Assembly (NCBI RefSeq): GCF_030149515.1
Contig: NZ_JASBRI010000001.1
Span: 1-64,000 of the forward strand
DNA from: Maricaulis sp.
GTDB lineage: Bacteria > Pseudomonadota > Alphaproteobacteria > Caulobacterales > Maricaulaceae
DNA: 64,000 nt
Direction: 5' to 3'
The notes under the pieces were generated by a model that was not told the DNA's origin, searched no databases, and saw nothing but the letters and a program-made list of their open reading frames with translations. A program made the translations under genes and the position numbers. Shown here piece after piece: positions 57,863 to 64,000 of this stretch (its first letter is position 1; each line of letters starts with the position of its first letter).

Positions 57863-59797
57863 TCAGGCGCGTTTCAGATCGGGAGCAAGCGCGTCTGCCG
57901 ACAACCGGTCAATCGCCTCGGCCAGCGGCAGGACTTCCTGCTTCTTGCCGTCCTCGCCCAGGAAACGCAGGGCCACCGTGCCCTCCTCGGCCTCCTTGCG
58001 GCCGATAACCGCAATCACCGGCACCTTGCCGACCGAATGTTCGCGGACCTTGTAGTTGATCTTCTCGTTGCGCAGATCGGTCTCGACATGCAGTCCGGCC
58101 TTTGCCATAGCCGCCCGGACCTCTTCGGCATAGGCATCCGCATCCGAGGTGATCGTGGCGATCACGACCTGGCGCGGTGCCAGCCAGAAGGGCAGCTTGC
58201 CGGCATAGTTCTCGATCAGAACGCCCAGGAAGCGTTCCAGCGAGCCCAGGATCGCCCTGTGCAGCATGACCGGCCGGTGTTTCTCGCTGTCATCGCCGAC
58301 AAAGGTCGCATCGAGACGTTCCGGCAGGTTGAAATCGCACTGGATCGTGCCCGTCTGCCATTCCCGGCCGATCGCGTCCTTGACCACGAAATCCAGCTTG
58401 GGTCCGTAGAAGGCGCCGTCGCCCGGATTGTGCTCGTAGTCCAGGCCCGACGCCTCCGCCGCTTCCTTCAGCGAAGCTTCGGACTTGTCCCAGACCTCGT
58501 CCGAACCGACGCGAACCTCGGGCCGGTCGGAAAACTTGATCCGCGGTTCCTCGAAGCCGAAATCCTGGTAGACCGATTTCAGCAGTTCACAGAAGGCCTT
58601 CACCTCGTCGGTGATCTGTTCGACCGTGCAGAAAATATGTGCATCGTCCTGCACGAACCCGCGCACCCGCATCAACCCGTGCAGCGAGCCGGAAGGCTCA
58701 TAACGGTGGCAGGAACCGAACTCGGCCATGCGCAGCGGCAGGTCGCGATACGATTTCTGGCCCTGGTTGAACACCTGGACGTGGCAGGGACAGTTCATCG
58801 GCTTCACCGCCAGGACCTTCTCTTCCTGGTCGATCGAGGAGATGAACATGTTCTCGCGGTACTTGTCCCAGTGGCCCGAAGCCTCCCAGAATTTCCGGTC
58901 CATCAGCTGCGGCGTGCGGATTTCCACATAGCCCGCCGCTTCCAGGCGCCGGCGCATATAGTCCTGCACCGTGCGATACAGCGTCCAGCCGTTGGGATGC
59001 CAGAACACCTGGCCCTGCGCCTCCTCCTGGAAATGGAAGAGCTCCATCTGCCTGCCCAGACGGCGGTGATCGCGCTTCTCCGCCTCTTCGAGGCGATGCA
59101 GGTGCGTCTTGAGCTGTTTCTCGTCGGCCCAGGCCGTGCCATAGATCCGCTGCAGCATGGCGTTGCGATGATCGCCGCGCCAATAGGCTCCGGCCACCTT
59201 CATCAGCTTGAACGCCTTGCCGATCTTGCCCGTGGAAGGCAGATGGGGACCGCGGCACAGGTCGAACCACTCGCCCTGACGGTAGATCGTGATCGTCTCG
59301 TTTTCCGGCAGATCGCGGATCAGTTCGGCCTTGTAGTGCTCGCCCATTTTCTCGAATTCGGCGATGGCCTCATCGCGGTCCCAGACCTCGCGCACGAAGG
59401 GCAGGTCGGCATCGACAATCTCGGCCATGCGCTTTTCGATCGCCTCGAAATCCTCCGGTGTGAAGGGTTCCTCGCGGGCAAAGTCGTAGTAGAAGCCGTC
59501 CTCGATGGCCGGACCGATCGTCACCTGCGTGCCGGGGAAGAGATCCTGGACCGCCTGGGCCAGCACGTGGGCGGTATCGTGGCGGATCACTTCGAGCGCC
59601 TTGTCATCCTTGCGGGTGACAATGGCGACCTGCGCATCGCCCTCCAGGGGCCGCGTCAGGTCCCATTCCTGTCCGTCCACCTCGGCAATGATGGCCGCCT
59701 TGGCGAGGGATTTGGAAATGCCCTCGGCCAGATCGAGCGGCGTGGCGCCTTCGGGCAGTTCGCGTTTCGATCCGTCGGGAAGCGTCACATTGATCAT
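57863..59797 (-). CDS. thrS: Threonyl-tRNA synthetase
   Basis: 644 residues. TGS domain (about 1-65), SAD editing domain (about 70-230, with [11 protein letters not shown] and [11 protein letters not shown]), class II catalytic core (motif 2 [22 protein letters not shown]; zinc ligands from MNCPCH and later His residues), and anticodon domain (about 535-644, [14 protein letters not shown]). ATG 59797 begins [10 protein letters not shown]. It starts 2 bases after the yidD stop, so the two form one transcription unit. Confidence 0.97.
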   Translation of the reverse strand: MINVTLPDGSKRELPEGATPLDLAEGISKSLAKAAIIAEVDGQEWDLTRPLEGDAQVAIVTRKDDKALEVIRHDTAHVLAQAVQDLFPGTQVTIGPAIEDGFYYDFAREEPFTPEDFEAIEKRMAEIVDADLPFVREVWDRDEAIAEFEKMGEHYKAELIRDLPENETITIYRQGEWFDLCRGPHLPSTGKIGKAFKLMKVAGAYWRGDHRNAMLQRIYGTAWADEKQLKTHLHRLEEAEKRDHRRLGRQMELFHFQEEAQGQVFWHPNGWTLYRTVQDYMRRRLEAAGYVEIRTPQLMDRKFWEASGHWDKYRENMFISSIDQEEKVLAVKPMNCPCHVQVFNQGQKSYRDLPLRMAEFGSCHRYEPSGSLHGLMRVRGFVQDDAHIFCTVEQITDEVKAFCELLKSVYQDFGFEEPRIKFSDRPEVRVGSDEVWDKSEASLKEAAEASGLDYEHNPGDGAFYGPKLDFVVKDAIGREWQTGTIQCDFNLPERLDATFVGDDSEKHRPVMLHRAILGSLERFLGVLIENYAGKLPFWLAPRQVVIATITSDADAYAEEVRAAMAKAGLHVETDLRNEKINYKVREHSVGKVPVIAVIGRKEAEEGTVALRFLGEDGKKQEVLPLAEAIDRLSADALAPDLKRA

Positions 59798-59799
59798 GT

Positions 59800-60171
59800 C
59801 TACATGTCCTTGTCGTCGGCGCGGCCCGCCGGCGGAAACCTGTCCTGGCCCTGTTGCGAAAACCGGGGCCGCAAGGCCCAGACTCGCCACCAGGGCGTAT
59901 CCTTGCGCATGGGCGGCACGGGATCGAAACCGAATGTGCCACCGGGACGGCAGCGCAGAAGCCGTCCCAGCGTCAGCCAGAAACCGCGCCAGGCGCCCTG
60001 CCCCCTGATCGCGCCGATGGCGTAGTGCGAACAACTCGGCTCATGCCGGCATCGCACGCCCAGCGCGTAGAAGACCGGCGAGAGGGAGAGCTGATAGACG
60101 CGCAGTGCGCCAATCATCAGCCAGCCCGGCAACCGGGATTTCGGCCTATCGATCCGTTCCGTCGAACGCAT
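59800..60171 (-). CDS. yidD: Membrane protein insertion efficiency factor YidD
   Basis: 123 residues. The Cys-rich core [29 protein letters not shown] and [28 protein letters not shown] (across about 23-85) is the full YidD/DUF37 domain. It assists YidC in inserting inner-membrane proteins. The C-terminal 35 residues are a non-conserved basic tail. YidD usually neighbours rnpA and yidC in gammaproteobacteria but precedes thrS in many alphaproteobacteria, as here. Confidence 0.93.
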   Translation of the reverse strand: MRSTERIDRPKSRLPGWLMIGALRVYQLSLSPVFYALGVRCRHEPSCSHYAIGAIRGQGAWRGFWLTLGRLLRCRPGGTFGFDPVPPMRKDTPWWRVWALRPRFSQQGQDRFPPAGRADDKDM

Positions 60172-60279
60172 ATGGATTCAAGCCTTTTAACGCCGCCGTA
60201 CGCGCTGTCCACCGTGGACATCAAGCGCGGCAGACGGGCCGCAGTAAAGCATTCGGGGTGCAATCGGGATATTTGCGGA

Positions 60280-60319
60280 CTGTCCGGTTGTTACCCGCCG
60301 GCGCGGCGGGCCCGGACAG
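60280..60319 (-). terminator. Long stem-loop just after the IscU-like gene
   Basis: CTGTCCGG (60280-60287) pairs with CCGGACAG (60312-60319), and CCCGCC (60294-60299) with GGCGGG (60305-60310) inside it. It starts 2 bases past the stop of the leftward gene ending at 60322. There is no T-run, so it may protect the 3' end rather than terminate by itself. Confidence 0.45.
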
Positions 60320-60321
60320 CC

Positions 60322-60774
60322 CTATCCAGTGAGCTCGGCCGGAGTTCGCCCGGTGCCCGCCTGGCGCGCCGCGTCGGTTACCGCCTCGAAGGCCAGCATG
60401 ACGGACTGGTGGCGGGCCGGATAGGCGCGCGCGCCCTCCAGAACAGCCAGTTCGGAAAATCGTCCGCGGGGCATCGGCTTGCCCTGTTTCAGCATGGCGA
60501 GCAGGCTGTCCTTGGCCATTTCCAGCTCGCGCTGGGAGGCCCCGATAACCTGCCGCGCCAGCACGGAGGCCGAGGCCTGCCCCAGCGCGCAGGCCTTCAC
60601 CCGCAGCGCCAGGTCGGCGACCTTGTCGCCCTGCATGACGATGTCGACCTCCACCTCGGACCCGCACAGGCGCGACACCTTTCGCGCCGACGCCTGCGGG
60701 CGCGCCAGACGCCCGATGCGCGGAATATCCGCGGCCAGCCGCAGGACGGCATTGGAATAGAGTTCTTCAGCCAT
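60322..60774 (-). CDS. Iron-sulfur cluster assembly scaffold, IscU/NifU-like
   Basis: 150 residues. NifU_N-like fold with RKVSRLCGSEVEVDI, ALRVKACALGQASASVLARQVIG (ACA.G..S motif with the conserved Cys) and an Ala-rich C-terminal helix. Typical IscU has three ligand cysteines; I see two (Cys37 in RLCGS, Cys62 in KACALG), with the third not evident, as is usual for this alphaproteobacterial subgroup located near thrS-yidD. Probable role in Fe-S cluster handling, but weaker than for a canonical IscU. Confidence 0.82.
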   Translation of the reverse strand: MAEELYSNAVLRLAADIPRIGRLARPQASARKVSRLCGSEVEVDIVMQGDKVADLALRVKACALGQASASVLARQVIGASQRELEMAKDSLLAMLKQGKPMPRGRFSELAVLEGARAYPARHQSVMLAFEAVTDAARQAGTGRTPAELTG

Positions 60775-60910
60775 TGCAGGCTCTATTTAAGCGGTTTCGC
60801 CCGGCTTTGCCATGGGGTAGGGCGTCTCGCCTCGAGCTTCGGCCGGGACGGCGCGGACAGCATTGCGTACGTCCGCGAAAAGCGGGCGATGAGACCGCGG
60901 GCCGCCGCCC

Positions 60911-61177
60911 CTAATCCCAGTCCGCCTCGTCCTCGTCCAGATAGGTTGGGTCCGTGCGGCCCAGCACTTCGGGGATATCGCCCAGATCTTCGCCCTCGTC
61001 CGGTTCCGGCTCCCAGACCTCGTCGATCTCGATGGCCCAGAAACCCTCGGCCCGGGCCGCGCCTTCGGCCAGACGGCCCGCCTGGTCCGCATCCGGGGCG
61101 ACAACGCCATAGGCGACAAAGCACGGGCCGATCCCGTCCTCGGCCTGGAGCATCACATTGAAGCCCTTGAGGGCCAT
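60911..61177 (-). CDS. Small acidic protein of unknown function
   Basis: 88 residues. MALKGFNVMLQAEDGIGPCFVAYG at the start and an Ala-rich helix (DQAGRLAEGAARAEGF) look like a small alpha/beta domain; the C-terminal 35 residues are very acidic (EPEPDEGEDLGDI, LDEDEADWD). No family known to me. It follows cysS by 5 bases in the same direction, so it is probably its operon partner. Confidence 0.68.
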   Translation of the reverse strand: MALKGFNVMLQAEDGIGPCFVAYGVVAPDADQAGRLAEGAARAEGFWAIEIDEVWEPEPDEGEDLGDIPEVLGRTDPTYLDEDEADWD

Positions 61178-61182
61178 GGCAG

Positions 61183-62571
61183 TTACTCCACCACGATCCG
61201 CCAGGTCGAGCCTTCCGGGCCGTCATCGACCTGGACCTTGCGCGCATTCAGCTCGTCGCGCACCGCGTCGGCCGTGGCCCAGTCCTTGTCGGCGCGGACC
61301 TTCTGGCGCTTTTCGATCAGGATGTCGATTTCGGCACGTTCGGCTTCGCTCATGCCGGTGAGGCCGAACCAGGCGTCCGGATTGTCCTGGCCCAGCCCCA
61401 TCAGGGCGCCAGCTGTCAGGAGTTCGCCCTTGGCACGGGCCTTCTCCTCCGCGGTTTCCGCCTTGTTGGCGGCACCGGCGAGGGCAAAGAGCTCCGACAT
61501 TGCCTTCGGGGTGTTGAGATCATCCAGCAGCGCATCGAGGAAGGCTTCGGGCACATCCGCCGCGACCGCCTCGATATCGCCCAGCCGGCGCAGCACGCCA
61601 TAGATCCGGTCCAGCGAACGGCGGGTCTTGGCCAGCAGGTCGGCATTCCAGGTCAGCGGTGCGCGATAATGCGCCGTCAGCAGGGCACAGCGCAGCACTT
61701 CGCCGGGCCAGGTCTTCAACAGGTCCCGGATCAGCGCAACATTGCCCAGCGACTTGGACATCTTGTCCGAGCCCATGTTGAGAAAGCCGTTGTGCAGCCA
61801 GTAATTGGCCATCGTCTTGCCGCCATGGGCGCAGGTCGACTGGGCGATCTCGTTTTCATGGTGCGGGAAGACCAGGTCGATGCCGCCGCCATGAATGTCG
61901 ATCGTCTCGCCCAGATGCGCCTCGCACATGGCGGAACATTCCAGATGCCAACCCGGACGGCCACGGCCCCAGGGGCTGTCCCAGCCCGGCTCGTCCTCCG
62001 ACGACGGCTTCCACAGCACGAAATCGCAGGGGTCCTTCTTGTAGGGCGCCACTTCGACACGGGCCCCGGCGATCATGTCGTCCAGCGAGCGCTTGGACAG
62101 CGCGCCATAGGCCTCATAGGACTTCACCGAGAACAGGACATGGCCCTCGGCCTCGTAGGCATGGCCGGTATCGACCAGGCGCTGCATCATCGCGATCATC
62201 GGACCGATATGATCGGTCGCCTTGGGTTCCAGCGTCGGCGGGGCGATGCCCAGCGCGTCTAGATCCTCGCGATAGATGCGGGCAAACCGGGTCGCCACCG
62301 CCTCGATGCTTTCACCGCTTTCGCGGGCTGCAGCCATGATCTTGTCGTCGATATCGGTGATATTGGCCGCCAGGACGACTCCGCTCTCGCCATATAGATG
62401 CGCGAGCACGCGCCGCAGCACATCGAACACGACGGGCGGGCGGGCATTGCCGATATGGGCGTAGGAATAGACCGTCGGACCGCAGACATACATCGTCACC
62501 CGGCTCTCGTCGATCGGTTCGAAAACGCGTTTTTTTCGCGCCATCGTGTCGTAAAGAGTAAGCGATTTCAT
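61183..62571 (-). CDS. cysS: Cysteinyl-tRNA synthetase
   Basis: 462 residues. Class I synthetase with HIGH-like AHIGNARPPV, zinc ligands (Cys of YVCGPT, Cys of HLECSAMC, and HHENE), the KMSKS loop DKMSKSLGN and a DALR-like C-terminus (LNARKVQVDDGPEGSTWRI near 440-458). ATG 62571 begins MKSLTLYDTM. A run of seven A on the coding strand (codons for KKR of MARKKRVFE) could be slippery but the frame is intact. It diverges from folE. Confidence 0.96.
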   Translation of the reverse strand: MKSLTLYDTMARKKRVFEPIDESRVTMYVCGPTVYSYAHIGNARPPVVFDVLRRVLAHLYGESGVVLAANITDIDDKIMAAARESGESIEAVATRFARIYREDLDALGIAPPTLEPKATDHIGPMIAMMQRLVDTGHAYEAEGHVLFSVKSYEAYGALSKRSLDDMIAGARVEVAPYKKDPCDFVLWKPSSEDEPGWDSPWGRGRPGWHLECSAMCEAHLGETIDIHGGGIDLVFPHHENEIAQSTCAHGGKTMANYWLHNGFLNMGSDKMSKSLGNVALIRDLLKTWPGEVLRCALLTAHYRAPLTWNADLLAKTRRSLDRIYGVLRRLGDIEAVAADVPEAFLDALLDDLNTPKAMSELFALAGAANKAETAEEKARAKGELLTAGALMGLGQDNPDAWFGLTGMSEAERAEIDILIEKRQKVRADKDWATADAVRDELNARKVQVDDGPEGSTWRIVVE

Positions 62572-62803
62572 GATGCTATCTATCCGCCAACTATCCAGAT
62601 ACTGAAAAATGCATACGCCGCATGCGGTCCTATCATTGGAAACGGCGCTGGGAAGCCTTAAATACGGGCAAGCGCGCAAGCGTGGAAACAGAGGATTTCA
62701 GGCACCGCCCTGCAAAAAGAGCGGTCTGTGCATCCTCGATCCGGAAACCGGCACTACGGCTGCGTCGTATACCAGCGGAGCCGACCCGACAACGAAAGGA
62801 TCC

Positions 62804-63427
62804 ATGAGGATGGACGCCGTGACACCTGAAGCCGTGCGCCTAGCTGGCGCTGCCAACACCCGTCCCACCCGCGAAGAGGCCGAAGAGGCCGTCCGCACGC
62901 TCATTTCCTGGGCCGGAGACGATCCCGCCCGCGAAGGCCTGATCGATACGCCCAAGCGCGTCGTGAAAGCCTGGGAAGAGTGGTTCTCGGGCTATCAGGC
63001 CGACCCCCTGCAGGCCCTGGGCCGCACCTTCGAGGATGTGCAGGGCTATGACGACATGGTCATGCTGACCAATATCGATGTCGAGAGCCATTGCGAACAC
63101 CATCTCGCGCCGATCCTCGGAGTGGCTCATGTCGCCTACCTGCCGCAGAATTCCGTCGTCGGCATTTCCAAGATCGCCCGTGTCGTCGAGATCTTCTCCA
63201 AGCGCATGCAGACGCAGGAGACGATGACGGCCCAGATCGCCGACGCCCTGAACGAGGCGATGAGCCCGCGCGGCGTGGCAGTTCTGATCGATGCGAAGCA
63301 CCAGTGCATGACCACGCGCGGCGTACACCATCCGAACGTCTCGACCATCACCACCACCTTCACCGGCGAATTCAAGACCGACGCCGCACTGAAGGACCGC
63401 TTCATGCGCCTGGTGGAACGGGCCTAG
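62804..63427 (+). CDS. folE: GTP cyclohydrolase I
   Basis: 207 residues. Conserved segments EGLIDTPKRVVKAWEEWFSGY, ESHCEHHLAPILGVAHVAYLP (zinc Cys and His), GISKIARVVEIFSKRMQTQE (all within 45-150) and AKHQCMTTRGV with the second zinc Cys. It converts GTP to dihydroneopterin triphosphate for folate. ATG 62804 has AAGGA 5 bases upstream. The long 232-bp region before it, shared with cysS, holds no gene I can support. Confidence 0.96.
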   Translation: MRMDAVTPEAVRLAGAANTRPTREEAEEAVRTLISWAGDDPAREGLIDTPKRVVKAWEEWFSGYQADPLQALGRTFEDVQGYDDMVMLTNIDVESHCEHHLAPILGVAHVAYLPQNSVVGISKIARVVEIFSKRMQTQETMTAQIADALNEAMSPRGVAVLIDAKHQCMTTRGVHHPNVSTITTTFTGEFKTDAALKDRFMRLVERA

Positions 63428-63452
63428 GAAACAAACGGCCAATAAAAGCGTT
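63427..63452 (+). promoter_or_regulatory. Possible ECF-type promoter before the DUF4168 gene
   Basis: GGAAACAA with GGAA at 63427-63430, 18-bp spacer, CGTTGT with CGTT at 63449-63452. The spacing equals that of the four promoters near the ECF sigma gene, and the -10 side is CGTTGT as in two of them. It begins inside the folE stop codon and would give a leader of about 140 nt. It could also belong to the general stress sigma EcfG or be chance. Confidence 0.35.
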
Positions 63453-63597
63453 GTAATAGCGATGTAATAAATTGCACCCCGTGCGCCTGCAGGCCATGGG
63501 GTGCAATTATCATGGATCGCTGTTAGGGCTTTTGCGTTCCCAATACATTGAGCGTGTTTGGGCTCAATACCGTTTCGCAACCCGGGAAGACATCGAC

Positions 63598-63987
63598 ATG
63601 ACGCAAAAGATTTTCGCCGCCGCCCTTGCCGCCGCCCTGACCGCAGGGACCGCCGCTGCTCCGGCTCTCGCCCAGGACGCCGCCGGCATGCAGGAACAGG
63701 CACCCCAGACCTTCGAACTGACCGACGAGCAGGTCCTTGCCTTCATCGAGGCCGCCCAGGGCATAAATGCGCTCGTCCAGGAGATCCAGCCGCAAATCCA
63801 GGCCGCGGAGACGCCGGAAGCCCAGCAGCAGATCCAGCAGGACGCCCAGGCCCAGATGGCGGGTATTGTGGAAGAGGCCGGCCTGACGGTGGTCGAGTAC
63901 AATTCCATCGCCAATGCCGCCCGCAACGATGAAAGCGTCGCCGCTCGCATCCGCGAAACCGCGCAGGCACAACAGTCCGCGCAATAG
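63598..63987 (+). CDS. Secreted DUF4168 family protein
   Basis: 129 residues. Signal peptide about 1-25 (MTQKIFAAALAAALTAGTAAAPALAQ region), then a Gln/Ala/Glu-rich helical domain: ELTDEQVLAFIEAAQGINAL, several QQ.IQ repeats and GLTVVEYNSIANAARND, the typical DUF4168 end motif. Members are small periplasmic helical proteins of unknown function. The whole gene is inside the window, 13 bases from its edge. Confidence 0.82.
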   Translation: MTQKIFAAALAAALTAGTAAAPALAQDAAGMQEQAPQTFELTDEQVLAFIEAAQGINALVQEIQPQIQAAETPEAQQQIQQDAQAQMAGIVEEAGLTVVEYNSIANAARNDESVAARIRETAQAQQSAQ

Positions 63988-64000
63988 GCCGCGGACGCCG

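Noticed and set aside
57524..60025. An 833-codon rightward open frame across thrS and the O-antigen ligase
   Set aside because: It is antisense to two clear genes in the opposite direction and shows no family motif.
1..64000. CRISPR arrays, tRNA or rRNA genes, insertion sequences, prophage or integrase genes
   Set aside because: No regularly spaced repeats, cloverleaf-like segments in the intergenic gaps, transposase motifs or composition breaks were seen.

Overview
The window is a stretch of ordinary, densely packed chromosome from a high-G+C alphaproteobacterium. Gene content and order (ispG-rodZ-ptsP-lysC, tlpA-argH-lptM-TIGR02302, thrS-yidD-iscU-like, twin-TM HIG1/cobalamin adenosyltransferase/ETF, a phytase next to a TonB receptor, and a perfect CtrA box) point to the Caulobacterales/Maricaulales-Hyphomonadales part of the class. 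That placement is inference from gene families and synteny. No rRNA, tRNA, CRISPR array, insertion sequence or prophage is visible.

Layout. 1-4.7 kb: ispG (5' end only), a RodZ-like cell-shape regulator, nitrogen-PTS enzyme I and aspartokinase, all leftward; ubiG diverges from lysC. 5.7-9.65 kb: an ECF sigma/anti-sigma pair diverging from a subtilisin-like protease and two odd secreted proteins. 9.65-13.5 kb: DUF1178, an amidase, grxC, comF, a methyltransferase, a lone Flp pilin and mutT. 13.6-17.9 kb: parvulin lipoprotein and secA, then a GNAT protein. 17.9-23.9 kb: DUF1697, HNH nuclease, esterase, gluQ, an internally duplicated secreted protein, a small lipoprotein, a Rieske oxygenase and a HIG1 protein. 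23.9-28.3 kb: beta-lactamase-like hydrolase, PduO-type adenosyltransferase, YceI, etfBA. 28.3-35.4 kb: amidohydrolase, membrane-bound AraC regulator, small membrane protein and phytase leftward, with a TonB receptor diverging. 35.6-45.7 kb: tlpA, argH, lptM, TIGR02302, a zinc-ribbon protein, ftsEX, ydcF, plsC, DUF2125. 45.7-51.6 kb: hisC, methyltransferase, gloB, cupin, acetoacetyl-CoA reductase, phaR, and a CtrA-site small-gene pair. 51.6-57.8 kb: membrane protein, glycosyltransferases, HMG-CoA lyase, O-antigen ligase. 57.9-64 kb: thrS, yidD, IscU-like scaffold, cysS, folE, DUF4168.

The most interesting part is 6.2-9.65 kb. Reading promoter regions by eye I find one motif, GGAA-N18-CGTT with an A-rich extension after GGAA, in front of four transcription units around the ECF sigma gene: the sigma/anti-sigma operon, the divergent S8 protease, an Ala/Arg-rich secreted protein and a His/Tyr-rich secreted protein. 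The sigma and protease promoters interleave on a 19-bp perfect palindrome whose two arms are the -35 elements of opposite-facing promoters. The periplasmic part of the anti-sigma factor and the His/Tyr-rich target share a Cys...Cys-Arg-Asp...Gly-x-Trp pattern. I propose this as a self-contained, autoregulated envelope-response module. A fifth copy of the promoter spacing lies before the secreted DUF4168 gene at the right end.

Other points: six tail-to-tail gene pairs overlap by exactly four bases (CTAG or CTAA); a structured non-coding stretch ending in its own terminator follows the TonB receptor; and lysA and argJ are absent from places where relatives usually carry them.
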